Below, in pieces: positions 41,671 to 52,400 of a DNA stretch of 64,000 bases. Below the pieces are notes generated by a model. The model was not told the DNA's origin. It worked only from the letters and a program-made list of their open reading frames with translations, and ran no database searches. The translations under genes were made by a program, and so were the position numbers. Every line of letters begins with the position of its first letter. The first letter of the stretch is position 1. The stretch comes from Legionella fairfieldensis ATCC 49588 (GTDB taxonomy: Bacteria; Pseudomonadota; Gammaproteobacteria; Legionellales; Legionellaceae): NCBI RefSeq assembly GCF_000621525.1, contig NZ_JHYC01000010.1, positions 51,851 to 115,850 of the forward strand, read 5' to 3'.

Positions 41671-42056
41671 AATCTTCCTTAAAAAAGTATAAATAATCTA
41701 ATTAACATCAGAGGCGGTTGTTAGTTTACCGACCAGAATTCAATAAAGTAATTATGAATACCATCTTTTCATTACAACTCTGGCAAAACACCGATTACTA
41801 AAACAAAAACCCGCGCAGTATAGCACTCTGTTTTTAGGTCGAAAAGTATAGATTACATTGAGTAAGCACTTTGCTTCAAAATAGCTCTGTTATTCAGGGT
41901 AGGACAGCCATTTACCCTATCAATTTATTTATAAATTGAACATTAATTGATTATCTACCAAAACACATACTATTCTTCATAGTAGCCAGCTCTGTTTTCG
42001 TATAATGCATCAAACGTTGAGCAAAGCTAGGGTACAGACAAAATGAGAATACAAAT
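41671..42056. other. Divergent promoter region between sdhC and HDOD gene
   Basis: No ORF of note is seen. The region is AT-rich and must hold the start signals of the sdh operon and the HDOD gene. No operator can be named with confidence. Confidence 0.4.
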
Positions 42057-43202
42057 ATGCTTATAAAACGCCCTATGTACAATGCCCAGATGGAATGTGT
42101 AGCAATAGAAATTATTGCGGATGAACAAGCAGGCAAGCATTTTGATTTATTTGAGCATTTCGCAACCTTGTTAAGAAATACTGAGCAAAATTTACCCTTA
42201 TTTGTCCCTTATGCACTAAAATTGCTGGTCGAAAAAGCAGACTCTCCCACTGCTCATTCCTTTGTTCTAAAATTACATGCCGCCGATATTGATAAAGAGT
42301 GTCCACGCCAGGAATTAGAAACTTCACCGTACCAAATAGCTTTATTGATTGATACTCCTTCTCAATTGGCGTGGTTAAATTTTGCCGATTATATTGCTTT
42401 AAGTGAGCAATTAATATTGGTAGCTAACGTCAGCAATGTCGTAAAATACAGTCAAGCCAGACACCACAAGGTTATTGCTTACGATCTTAGTCATCAGGAT
42501 CATTTTGAACGCTGTAAACGAATGGCGATGGATTATTTTTGTGGTGATTTTATTTTTCATCCCGCTGACCGTGAAAATCAGGACGTTGCAGCGAATCAAT
42601 TAAACCTGATGGAACTGATTTCCAGGTTGCAACAGCCTGACACAGATTTGGACAGTGTTGTTGAACTTATTCAAAATGATCCCATGTTAAGCTACCAATT
42701 ACTAAAAGTGGTCAATTCAGCAGCTTTCTCAGGTTACCAGGCCATCGAATCCATTCAACAGGCTGTCATGCGTCTCGGGGTATTAAATTTAAAAAATTGG
42801 GTTACAGTCTTGTCAATGACGAAGGTTTCCAATAAACCTATTGAAATTATTGAATCTGGATTAATCCGGGCGTATATGGCGAAAAAACTTGCAGAAACTC
42901 AACCGGAACTTTGTGCGCAAAGCGCTTATACAGCCGGCTTACTTTCTGTTCTCGACAGTTTAATGGATACTCCGATGGCCAGGCTCATTGAAAAAATTAC
43001 GCTGGCTGACGAGATTAAAATAGCTCTCCTTTCTCATAAAGGCGCGCTTGGCGAATTGCTCGCCACGGTTATTCGTTATGAGGAAGGGCATCTGAATAAT
43101 CAGGAGGAAGTAACTTATTTCGGGATCGATCTGGAGAAAGTCTATATTGATTGTATAGAACAAGTTGCACAAAGCAAAAAAGCCATGAATGAAATGTCCT
43201 AA
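42057..43202 (+). CDS. HDOD-domain regulatory protein with degenerate EAL-like N-terminus
   Basis: This 381-aa protein is built like the YuxH family. An N-terminal half follows the EAL-domain pattern but lacks the catalytic EAL motif (AIEII at the expected place). The C-terminal HDOD domain spans residues about 195-370 (LIQNDPMLSYQLLKVVNSAA, then QAVMRLGVLNLKNWVTVLSM). Such proteins act in signalling, usually without phosphodiesterase activity. No signal peptide or membrane segment is present. It runs divergently from sdhC and convergently with the next gene. The regulatory target is unknown. Confidence 0.75.
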   Translation: MLIKRPMYNAQMECVAIEIIADEQAGKHFDLFEHFATLLRNTEQNLPLFVPYALKLLVEKADSPTAHSFVLKLHAADIDKECPRQELETSPYQIALLIDTPSQLAWLNFADYIALSEQLILVANVSNVVKYSQARHHKVIAYDLSHQDHFERCKRMAMDYFCGDFIFHPADRENQDVAANQLNLMELISRLQQPDTDLDSVVELIQNDPMLSYQLLKVVNSAAFSGYQAIESIQQAVMRLGVLNLKNWVTVLSMTKVSNKPIEIIESGLIRAYMAKKLAETQPELCAQSAYTAGLLSVLDSLMDTPMARLIEKITLADEIKIALLSHKGALGELLATVIRYEEGHLNNQEEVTYFGIDLEKVYIDCIEQVAQSKKAMNEMS

Positions 43203-43271
43203 TGTCTTAGGGTTTGTTTTGGCCAAGATAATAGGAAGGTCAACAGACCTTGCTTTTCTTCTGATTTCAAT

Positions 43272-43889
43272 TTAGTAAGATATAGTCGGTAAAGCGCCAG
43301 AACCATGACGGAACCGATCTCGCGGTGCTTCGGGCGGGTAACCGTAGCCTTTATCAGCCAGACGTTTTACAATTCGCAAATAATGCTCACCCCAAACGCC
43401 GGGATCAAAGTTAGTAACAACGACGTTGTAGCTTAAGTTAATAATGGATTCAAAAGCCTTGCGTTGGGCTAATTCGTGCCCTCCAAAAGCCACCTGCACT
43501 TCCGTTTCAGTATCAATCCCACCCGTTTTTAACCGTTCAACCAATATGTAAATCATTTTTTCAATCGTGTAATACAATTTGCACATTGACATACCACTTG
43601 TATACATATCCTGGCTTTTAGAAGTAAGCAATTTAAAACCATAATCGTGAATATCATAAACGAACTCATATTCATTCCCTTCCGATACAACATCGGGTTT
43701 GATAATCACCGGAGGAGAAATGGTTTCAATAGTGGGATTAATAATAAATAACTCAAAATCAGCCCAGTGCCACCAGAGTTGATAGACTCGCTCTACTAAA
43801 GCAACGGGGTCTTCTACCATACTCGCTTCGCTGACTCTTTGACGTACTTCTTCTGCCAGGTTTGCAAAATGTTCTTCAGATTCAGCCAT
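43272..43889 (-). CDS. Conserved hypothetical protein, unknown function
   Basis: The 205-aa protein is soluble, with no signal or membrane segment. It has a helical, acidic N-terminus (EEHFANLAEEVRQRVSEA), a Trp-rich stretch (YQLWWHWADFELF), and a mixed alpha/beta middle. The C-terminus contains PGVWGEHYLRIVKRLADKGYG and ends in a proline/arginine-rich tail. I recognise no domain. It has an AGGTAA ribosome site and sits downstream of feoC by 110 bp on the same strand, but likely has its own promoter. Confidence 0.6.
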   Translation of the reverse strand: MAESEEHFANLAEEVRQRVSEASMVEDPVALVERVYQLWWHWADFELFIINPTIETISPPVIIKPDVVSEGNEYEFVYDIHDYGFKLLTSKSQDMYTSGMSMCKLYYTIEKMIYILVERLKTGGIDTETEVQVAFGGHELAQRKAFESIINLSYNVVVTNFDPGVWGEHYLRIVKRLADKGYGYPPEAPRDRFRHGSGALPTISY

Positions 43890-43998
43890 TACTATTACCT
43901 GTTATCACTCTATAAAGGTATCTTAGCCCAAAATGCTTGGCTGAGCACGTCTAAAAATCATAAGAAAACGTAAAAACCGCATGTTCGATATTACCCGC

Positions 43999-44214
43999 TT
44001 AACAATATTGGTAATAAACCGGCGGCTGAATGTGGCACTTAAAACAACGGCTTTGGCAGGCTGATTTTTCCTGACAACATTTAATCATTCCTTTGTGAAG
44101 ACAAAGATCAAGCATCGGCTGTAACGTTTGTATGTCCAAACGAAATTCGCGAGCTATCTGTTGATTACTCGCGACACGCTCACGACGTAAATAATCAAGA
44201 ATTTGTAATAGCAT
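43999..44214 (-). CDS. feoC: FeoC-like iron transport regulator
   Basis: This protein of about 71 aa begins at MLLQILDYLRRERVASNQQ, a winged-helix start, and has a Cys cluster (CCQEKSACQSRCFKC) of the kind found in FeoC, where it may bind an iron-sulfur cluster. The ATG at 44214 is preceded by GGGAG at good spacing; the longer ORF to 44247 is unsupported. It lies 46 bp after feoB, which fits its role in controlling FeoB stability or transcription. Confidence 0.75.
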   Translation of the reverse strand: MLLQILDYLRRERVASNQQIAREFRLDIQTLQPMLDLCLHKGMIKCCQEKSACQSRCFKCHIQPPVYYQYC

Positions 44215-44260
44215 GAATTTTTGTCTCCCAATTGCCAAACATCCCAATATGACGATTACA

Positions 44261-46492
44261 CTACGGGGTTACTATTTTCGATTTATAACGGCAAAAAATA
44301 AAAACGCCTCCCGCACAAAGAAATACGCCGACAATCCAACCTAATGTTTGTTGCGGGTGGTTTGAAAAAGTAGCAAGCTGGTAAAACAATACAGCAACAA
44401 CATAAGCGATAGTTAAGGACCAGACAATGGAAAATCTCATTAGTTTGCTATTAGCTTCCTGACGAATGACTGCCATCGTGGAAACGCAAGGAATATAAAG
44501 GAGGATAAAAAGCAGATAAGCATAGGCACCAGCCTGACCGTCAAAACGTTGCACCATCATACCATAAACTGATTGAGACATTTCCCCATCCGGCGCACTC
44601 GCAATCACCGGATTTAATAATGCTTTTCCTAATTGCGCAAAATTCTGTGGAATCGACCATAATGCTGTCTGCAAAGACCCCAAAAAATCAACAGGGGTTA
44701 CTGCCATCTGTCCCAAATGGCCCATTTGGGCGTACAGGGAATTCAATGATCCAATGACTACTTCTTTAGCTAACATACCGGTCAATAAACCCACTGTGGC
44801 AGGCCAATTATCAGGATGTATACCCATCGGTGCAAATAATGGTGTTAGCCATTGCCCTAATAAGGAAAGAACGGAATGGGTATTGGCTTCATTCGCACTT
44901 ACCCCTCCTTCAATAGTCAAGGCATTTAAACCACCTAAAAGGATACAAACCGGCACAATTACACGCCCTGCCCGCCATACAAAATGGCGTAGCCTCATAA
45001 CCGTTTCTTTCAACAACCGCTTTAAGGCCGGTTTATGATAGGCAGGCAATTCTATAATGAGGGGAGATACTTCACCGCGCAAAGTAGTTTTACGTAAAAT
45101 AAATCCTGTTAACACTGCCATTAAAATGCCAATTAAATAAAGAGAAAATACGATGTTTTGACCCCCATGCGGGAAAAAAGCAGCAACAAATACCGCGTAA
45201 ATTGCGAGACGGGCGCTACAGGACATGAAAGGGCTCATTAATACTGTCAGTAAACGTTCTTTTTCCGAATCAAGCGTGCGGGCAGCCATAATAGCAGGTA
45301 CGTTACATCCAAAACCGACTATCATGGGAACAAAGGCTTTTCCAGGTAACCCTAAAGCGCGCATGGCTTTATCTACTACAAAAGCTGCCCGCGCCATATA
45401 ACCCGATGTTTCCAATAAGGATAAAAAGAAAAACATCGCTGCGATAACCGGTATAAATGTTAACGTCGTGTTAATCCCTTTGCCCACTCCATTGGCAACG
45501 AGAGCAATAAGCCAATCTGGTGAATGGACGCGTTGCAATAACCAGGCACTTCCCTGAACAAAGATCGTATTAGTAGTGATATCAAAGAAATCCTGAAAAA
45601 CACCGCCGATATTGATTGCAAATAAAAACATCAGATACATCACGGCAAAAAATAAAGGCAACGCCCACAAACGATGCAAAACAATACGATCTACTTTTGC
45701 AGTAAAATATTCACTCGCATCACTGCACTTCTGTTGCACTGTAGCGACCAGTTGATGAATTGCCTGATATCGTGCATCCGCAAGAAGCACATCAAACTCT
45801 TCCTGTTGAGGTGCCTCGGGCAATACATTAGCCAGTTGTTGATTCGAAGGCAGCAAAGTATCACCTTCCATCAGACGATAGGCAAAGTAGCGAGCGTGCT
45901 GAATCGCAACGCCTGCGGAAATCAACTGCCGTTCAAAATGCTCTACAGCATTTTGGGTCACTGAAGACAAATGAAGTGTCAAAGGCTTTGCTTTATCAGG
46001 AATTGTAGTCAATGTATGCAAAAGTTCAGTCAGACCTGACTGTTTATGAGCCTGAAGTGGCAAAACAGGACAATTTAATTGGTGAGCCAGAGCTTTCACA
46101 TCAATGGTGATCCCCCGATTTTTAGCGATATCCATCATATTTAATACGATGATAATCGGTTTACCTAATTCCAATAACTGGCTTGTCAAATACAAATGAC
46201 GCTCAAGATGGCTGGCATCGATCACATTAACGATTAGATCCACATCAAGATTTATCACAGCTTGCGCCGCAATTTGCTCATCCAGACTGATATCATCCCC
46301 GGTTGCAGCCAGTGAATAGACACCAGGCAGATCGGTCACTTGCAGAAGTTGTTCCTTAAAAGTAAAACACCCGGTTTTCTTTTCAACAGTCACCCCCGGC
46401 CAATTACCCACTCGCTGGTTTGCGCCTGTTAACGCATTAAATAAGGTTGTCTTACCACAATTAGGATTACCTGCCAGTAAAAGATGTGTCAT
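44261..46492 (-). CDS. feoB: Ferrous iron transporter FeoB
   Basis: This membrane protein imports Fe2+. The N-terminal G domain has G1 (GNPNCGKTT), the switch/G2 region (GNWPGVTVEKK), G3 (DLPGVYS) and NMMD (G4). A membrane part with two gate motifs follows (FVPMIVGFGCNVPAIMAART and GMLAKEVVIG). The length is about 743 aa. The ATG at 46492 overlaps the feoA stop by four bases (ATGA) and has GGAG upstream; GTG 46504 is less likely. Confidence 0.96.
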   Translation of the reverse strand: MTHLLLAGNPNCGKTTLFNALTGANQRVGNWPGVTVEKKTGCFTFKEQLLQVTDLPGVYSLAATGDDISLDEQIAAQAVINLDVDLIVNVIDASHLERHLYLTSQLLELGKPIIIVLNMMDIAKNRGITIDVKALAHQLNCPVLPLQAHKQSGLTELLHTLTTIPDKAKPLTLHLSSVTQNAVEHFERQLISAGVAIQHARYFAYRLMEGDTLLPSNQQLANVLPEAPQQEEFDVLLADARYQAIHQLVATVQQKCSDASEYFTAKVDRIVLHRLWALPLFFAVMYLMFLFAINIGGVFQDFFDITTNTIFVQGSAWLLQRVHSPDWLIALVANGVGKGINTTLTFIPVIAAMFFFLSLLETSGYMARAAFVVDKAMRALGLPGKAFVPMIVGFGCNVPAIMAARTLDSEKERLLTVLMSPFMSCSARLAIYAVFVAAFFPHGGQNIVFSLYLIGILMAVLTGFILRKTTLRGEVSPLIIELPAYHKPALKRLLKETVMRLRHFVWRAGRVIVPVCILLGGLNALTIEGGVSANEANTHSVLSLLGQWLTPLFAPMGIHPDNWPATVGLLTGMLAKEVVIGSLNSLYAQMGHLGQMAVTPVDFLGSLQTALWSIPQNFAQLGKALLNPVIASAPDGEMSQSVYGMMVQRFDGQAGAYAYLLFILLYIPCVSTMAVIRQEANSKLMRFSIVWSLTIAYVVAVLFYQLATFSNHPQQTLGWIVGVFLCAGGVFIFCRYKSKIVTP

Positions 46493-46716
46493 ACATACTC
46501 CCACTCCAATTGCCCGGCCTCTTCCTTACGCAAAGTCAGGAAGGTACCTCGTACTTCGACCTGCACCGGGCATCCAAGAGGTGCTTTTCTAATAATGGAC
46601 AATTCAACTCCACGAGTAATTCCGAGAGTCAATAAACGGCGCCTGTAGGATAAATTCGTTTGACCAAAATCGACCAATCGCACGCGATCGCCTATAGCTA
46701 ACTCAGTAATTCGCAT
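46489..46716 (-). CDS. feoA: Ferrous iron transport protein FeoA
   Basis: This 75-aa SH3-like protein has the FeoA pattern ELAIGDRVRLVDFG, RRRLLTLGITRGVELSIIRKAPLG and PVQVEVRGTFLTLRKEEAGQL. It assists FeoB. It is the first gene of feoABC and a Fur-like box lies about 50 bp upstream. Confidence 0.95.
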   Translation of the reverse strand: MRITELAIGDRVRLVDFGQTNLSYRRRLLTLGITRGVELSIIRKAPLGCPVQVEVRGTFLTLRKEEAGQLEWEYV

Positions 46717-46763
46717 TTTTTTAATTTTAAAAACCAGAGATGTAAAAGTTTAACACAAATGAT

Positions 46764-46782
46764 ATCGAGAATCATTCTCATT
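46764..46782 (-). promoter_or_regulatory. Putative Fur box upstream of feoA
   Basis: The sequence contains GAGAAT-C-ATTCTC (46767-46779), a perfect 6-1-6 palindrome. With its flanks it matches the Fur consensus GATAATGATAATCATTATC at most positions. The position, about 50 bp before the feoA start, fits iron repression of feoABC. Confidence 0.7.
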
Positions 46783-46803
46783 TTGTAATAAATGGAGTTA
46801 TAT

Positions 46804-48291
46804 TTATACTTTATTATTTACCGACTGTTCAATACTGATACATTGTCGTTTACATCCAGACCATCCTCCGCCCAACGCCTTAATTAATTGCACGCTAGCC
46901 AGCTGGCGTCGGATATGAATATCAACCAGGGCAAGCTCTGATTGCAATGCAATATTTTCATTGACAATGACATCCAAATAATTAGTAATGCCTCCCTCGT
47001 AACGTTTATTTGCCTGAACTAGCGACAATTTGGCTGCTCGTGTTGCCGCTGTCTGACTACGAGTTTCCTGTTCAAGACGGTGTACGGCGACAAGATTATC
47101 TTCTACTTCCTGAAATGCGTTTAATACCGTTTGGCGGTAGAGAGCCACTGTTTCATGATAACTTGCCTTGGCAGCATTCAACAAACCCTTAAGCCTGCCT
47201 CCATCGAACAAAACCTGTTTCACCATCGGTTGAACCAGATTTAAGGAACTAAGCGGCCCCAAAGACCAAAATAAACTGGGCTTGGAAATAAGATTTCCCA
47301 GAGATTGACTTTCAAAACCACCGATAACAGGAACAATAATCTGGGGAAAAAATGCAGCACAGGCAACACCTATTTCTGCATTGGCTGCTTGTACACGTTG
47401 TTCAGCAGCAGCAATATCGGGTCTGCGTTCTAACAAAACAGAAGGAAATACCGGGGCTACAACTATTGGATTCATTGCAACCTGAGCTTTGGGCATCTTG
47501 AAATTTGCAGGCACCTCTCCTGTCAAAATAGCAATTGCATGCTCTAATTGAGCCCGCGCCAAACGCATATCGGTTGCCAACGTTTTAGCATTTTCCAGCT
47601 GAGTTTCCGCCTGATAGACATCAGCAACAGAAGAAACACCGCCATCATGGCGTTTGCGAGTTAAATAGAGGGCTTTTTGATAAGCAATGACCGTTCTGTC
47701 CAGAATACGCTGTGCTTCTTCCTCCCCCCGCAATGTAAAATAATCTGCGGCCAGCAGGGCATGTAAACTAAGCGAGACACCTGCAAGATCGGACTCGCTG
47801 GCCTCAGCACGATACTCGCTTGAGGCTACTGAATTGCGGACTCGGCCCCAAAGATCTACTTCATAATTTAAATTTGCCCCAATCATAAAATCACTAAACC
47901 GGGTGTTTGAATTCACATTGGCAACATGACGTGATGTTTCCTGGGTATCCGCATTGGCAATTCCCATAATAGAAGGATAATACGCAGAACGAGCGACCTG
48001 AACGAGAGCTTGTGCTTTTTGATAACGCGCAAAAGCAACTTTTAAATCCTGATTGGCGCAGGTCAATTTTTCCTCAAGAGCATTTAACACAGGATCATTA
48101 AACATTCGCCACCACCGCCCGGCTTTTGTTAGTTGTTTAGCTGACTGAGCAGGTTTCCATCCCGCAGTTTCTTTATATTGAGGGGGAATAACCATCAATG
48201 GACGTTGATATCGGGGAGCTAACGAACACGCCGCCAACATCAGAATCAATACAGAAAACACAAGCTTCGTCATTTTCTTATTTATTTTCAT
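46804..48291 (-). CDS. NodT-family outer membrane efflux lipoprotein
   Basis: This TolC-like channel should complete an RND efflux system. A lipoprotein signal (TKLVFSVLILMLAACS) is followed by the repeated outer-membrane efflux domain: CANQDLKVAFARYQKAQAL in the first half, and NAFQEVEDNLVAVHRLEQET, then YEGGITNYLDVI in the second. The ATG at 48291 (MKINKKMTKL) gives about 495 aa and overlaps the adaptor stop by 14 bases. It is the last gene of the operon permease-adaptor-channel. Confidence 0.88.
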   Translation of the reverse strand: MKINKKMTKLVFSVLILMLAACSLAPRYQRPLMVIPPQYKETAGWKPAQSAKQLTKAGRWWRMFNDPVLNALEEKLTCANQDLKVAFARYQKAQALVQVARSAYYPSIMGIANADTQETSRHVANVNSNTRFSDFMIGANLNYEVDLWGRVRNSVASSEYRAEASESDLAGVSLSLHALLAADYFTLRGEEEAQRILDRTVIAYQKALYLTRKRHDGGVSSVADVYQAETQLENAKTLATDMRLARAQLEHAIAILTGEVPANFKMPKAQVAMNPIVVAPVFPSVLLERRPDIAAAEQRVQAANAEIGVACAAFFPQIIVPVIGGFESQSLGNLISKPSLFWSLGPLSSLNLVQPMVKQVLFDGGRLKGLLNAAKASYHETVALYRQTVLNAFQEVEDNLVAVHRLEQETRSQTAATRAAKLSLVQANKRYEGGITNYLDVIVNENIALQSELALVDIHIRRQLASVQLIKALGGGWSGCKRQCISIEQSVNNKV

Positions 48292-49468
48292 TAGAAATTG
48301 ACCTTGGTTGCGCGAGCGTTTTTTTCTCTTCTGCCAATCGCACTGTTTCACCGTTAACAATACCATCAGACGGATTTAAAATAACACGCTCGCCAATATT
48401 CAGTCCCGTACTCACTTCTACTTCATTGCCAAAGTCACGACTCACTGTAATTGATTTCAATACAACCTTGTTCGCGTTATCTACTGTAGCCACTTGTAAT
48501 CCCTGTGAACGAAATAATAACGCATTAACGGGTACACGAATCAGTTTGGGCGACAGAGGCATGCTGAAATGCATTTCAGTGTAGCCACCGGGCAATAGTT
48601 CTTCTCGAGGGTTAGCCGCAGTAAACTGAGCCAGCAAAGTACGTGTTGTCGCGTTAATGGCATCAGCTGTCTGGTACAGTTTTGCTGGAAAAATCTTGCC
48701 CGGATACTCGGTAAAATGCAGAGTTACCTGCATGTCGGGTTTAATTCGAGTAGCATAGGTTTGAGGTATTTGCACATACACTCGTAAAGGATTTGATTGC
48801 ACAATGTGAAACAAAGGAAATACGTTTGCTCCACTCCCTGCATTAATGAGAGAACCAATGTCAATAGAACGCAGGCTGATGGTTCCATCAAAAGGAGCAA
48901 TGACTCGCTCATAACTTACCAAATCGTGTAATCTGTCGCGATTGGCCTGTGCAGCAGCAACGATTGCTGTGGTCGCTTTTTGTGCGCTGACTTTTTCATC
49001 AGTCTCTTGTTGAGAAACAGAATCTGACTTCAATAAATTGACCCAGCGTTTTGCTGTTACACGAGCCAAATCCTCATTGGCAATCGCTGTATTTAAATCT
49101 GCTTTCGCTTGATTTAACTGCGCATCCACCTCCGGAGCTTCAATTTCTGCCAATAAATCACCTTTCTTCACCCGGCTGCCAATATCAACATACCATTTCC
49201 TAATATAACCATTTATACGGGCATAAATAGTAGCTTCATGCCAGGCTTGAACAGTTGCGGGTAAAACAATTTCTTCGGCCGCAGGCCCAGGCTTGGTTAC
49301 AAAAGTCGCAACGACCCGAACTGAGTGAGTGTTGGTATCTGTTCGCAACGTTTCTGCAGCACGAATACGAAAAAAAATAATGGTTAGAGCAAGGACTAAA
49401 ATAAGACTTATAGCACTATAAAAACGCCCTGAAAATTTAAATTTTATCGGTCGTTTATCCTCAGACAT
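48278..49468 (-). CDS. RND efflux periplasmic adaptor (membrane fusion protein)
   Basis: The 396-aa protein has one N-terminal membrane anchor (SAISLILVLALTIIFF). A lipoyl/barrel-sandwich half-motif (ATIYARINGYIRKWYVDIGS, then VKKGDLLAEIEAPEVDAQL) and a coiled-coil hairpin follow. A second half begins near APFDGTISLRSIDIGSLI. It couples the inner-membrane pump to the NodT-type channel. It overlaps the permease gene by eight bases. Confidence 0.9.
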   Translation of the reverse strand: MSEDKRPIKFKFSGRFYSAISLILVLALTIIFFRIRAAETLRTDTNTHSVRVVATFVTKPGPAAEEIVLPATVQAWHEATIYARINGYIRKWYVDIGSRVKKGDLLAEIEAPEVDAQLNQAKADLNTAIANEDLARVTAKRWVNLLKSDSVSQQETDEKVSAQKATTAIVAAAQANRDRLHDLVSYERVIAPFDGTISLRSIDIGSLINAGSGANVFPLFHIVQSNPLRVYVQIPQTYATRIKPDMQVTLHFTEYPGKIFPAKLYQTADAINATTRTLLAQFTAANPREELLPGGYTEMHFSMPLSPKLIRVPVNALLFRSQGLQVATVDNANKVVLKSITVSRDFGNEVEVSTGLNIGERVILNPSDGIVNGETVRLAEEKKTLAQPRSISNENK

Positions 49469-52400
49469 GTGTGCCTCTCTCTTTTACCCGCCATTTGCGG
49501 CGGTGAATCAGACAATAAACCGCTGGCACAAAAAATAAGGTAGAAATAGTCGCGAAAGACAAACCACCAATGACCGCCCGGCCCAAAGGTGCATTTTGCT
49601 CACCCCCCTCTCCCAGGCCAAATGACATGGGCAGCATGCCAATAATCATCGCCAAAGCAGTCATTAACACAGGACGCATACGTGTCTTCCCGGCCTCAAG
49701 TGCTGAGGTAAACGGATCATGTCCTTCTTTCATATGATCGCGAGCAAAACTGATAACAAGAATTCCGTTTGCCGTGGCAACTCCCATACACATGATGGCC
49801 CCCGTCAACGCGGGAACACTAAGTGTTGTATGGGTGAGAAATAACATCCATACAATACCGGCAAGGGCCGCGGGTAAGGCGGTAATAATAATAAATGGGT
49901 CCAGCCACGATTGAAAATTAATCACAATCAGCAGATATACCAGCACAATAGAAAAAATAAGCCCCCAATACAATCCTTTAAATGCTTTTTCTTTTGTTTC
50001 TATTTGGCCACGCACGGCTACGGAAGAACCCAGGGGCAATTCTTTTTGGGTGTCATCAACAAGTTTTTGGATAGCCTTTGCCACTGAACCCAGATCGCTA
50101 TCCTGTATTGAAGCAAAAATATCAATCACTGGCTGTACATTGTAATGAGAAACAACAACAGGTGAAACGTTCCGATCAATGGAGGTCATTGCACCCATAA
50201 TCTGTGGTTGTGAGACTGTCGCTGCGTTAGCAACGGTAATATTACGTAAAGCCTGTAAAGAGTTCATGTAATATTGCGGCGCCTGAGTCGCAACAGGATA
50301 AGACACATGGTTTTTGGGATTCACCCAAAAAGTTGGCGCAATTTGGAAACTACCCGATAGGGTAATTAATAAATTATTGGCAATATCAAACTGACTATAT
50401 CCCAGTTCACGCGCCCGACTGCGATTTGAGTTGACCAGCAAGGTGGGGTAATTAAACGCTTGTCTGAAATGAGCATCAACAACACCCGGAATATGTTTCA
50501 GACGCTCCAAAAACCGGTTTGCGTATTTCAAATTCTCGTCCAGCTTCAGACCAATAACCTGAATGTCAATCGGCGAAGGTAGACCAAAATTAAGGATCTG
50601 ATTGACAATATCAGCTGGTAAGAAGGAAAAAATAACACCAGGAAACCTGTTTTGCAGGATGATTCTTAATTGTCGAATGTAATCATTAATTGGCTTATGT
50701 TTTTCATCCAGTGAAATTAATACGTCCGCATCGCTGGCTCCATTAGTTGCAGAGTTACTATAAGATAAATTAATACCACTGGTAGGCAGGCCAATGTTAT
50801 TCACTATGCTATCCAGTTCATTAGCAGGAATCACTTCTCGAATTACAGCGCCAATTTCGCTGGCCAAACGAGCAGTTTCTTCCACTCGTGTACCAGTAGG
50901 TGCTTGAAAGTGTAATTTAATCTGGCCTGCATCTACAGTAGGAAAAAAATTGGACCCAATCCATGGAAACAAAAGTAACAAAGAACCCATGATAAAAAAC
51001 AAAGAAACAACAATAAAGCGCTTCGGATCTTGCAGAATCCGCGCTAATAAATCCCCGTAACGCTGACGGAATCGCTCAAAGCGCTTTTCAAATCTGGTAT
51101 GAAAACGGGCGAACCAATTGCCTTGCCCGGATTGTTCTTGTCCAATCTCATGTTTACTTAATAAATATTTAGCGAGCGTTGCAACGAGTGTACGCGACAA
51201 AATATAGGAGGCCAGCATCGCAAAAATAACTGCTTCGGCTAAAGGAGCAAACAAATATTGCGCAACGCCGCCCAGATAAAACATCGGTACAAAAACAATA
51301 CAGATACAAAGTGTAGATACCAGTGCAGGGATGGCGATTTGTTTAGCGCCGTCGAGAATAGCCTGCTCTACTTCTTTTCCTTGCTCCAAATTCCAGTTAA
51401 TATTTTCGATGGCTACCGTAGCATCGTCAACCAGAATGCCAACGGCTAATGCCAATCCGCCCAGCGTCATGATATTAACCGTCTCTCCCAATGCGGATAA
51501 AATAGCCAGCGAGGCCAAAATAGACAAAGGAATAGAAAGGGTGATGATAAAAGTACTACGCCAACTACCTAACACAATTAAAATCATTAACCCGGTTAAA
51601 CAGGCAGCAATAATCCCTTCTTTAATAACGCCTTCAATCGCTGCAAGGACAAAAATAGATTGATCACCAAAGTTGGACAGATTTAAAGCCGGGGGCATCA
51701 TATTTTTTAGTAAGGGAAGCAATGCCTTTACCCGGCTTACAATGTTTAACGTCGAAGCATTTCCTGTTTTTTGAACCGACATCATGACCGCTCGTTGGTC
51801 ATTTACAGTGACAACATTCGTTTGTGGGGCAAAACCATCCCGAACATGGGCCACATCCCGAATATAAAGGACTCCTCCGCCTGGCAGTGATTTAATTGGA
51901 AAATTATTAAACTCTTCAGTGGTCAGGGGACTGCCATTAAGGGTAACCAGATATTCGTATAAACCTATTTTTTCTGTTCCAGCAGGCAAAATTAAATTTT
52001 GTGCGTCAATAGCGGCATTAATATCCTGAGCGGATATGCCGTAAGTTTGCATTGCCTTTGGATGAAGGTCGACTTGCACCTGCCGTACCTTACCGCCGTA
52101 GGGGAATGGAAGAGATGCCCCTTGAACGGTTGCCAGTTGCGTACGGATAAAATTATTACCCAGATCATTCAAAGCCTGCTCCGACAACGTTGGGCTGGAT
52201 AATACCAATTGCAGTACAGGAACAGAGGCAGCATTGTAGCTTAATATCTGCGGCGGTGTAGTCCCTGGCGGCATTTGTCTTAATAAAGTCTGGCCAACGG
52301 CAGTAACCTGACTCAAAGCCACTGCTATTTTTACGCCTGGATGAAAAAACAGTTTAGTGACGCTAACCCCTAATAGCGATGCTGATTCAATATGTTCAAT

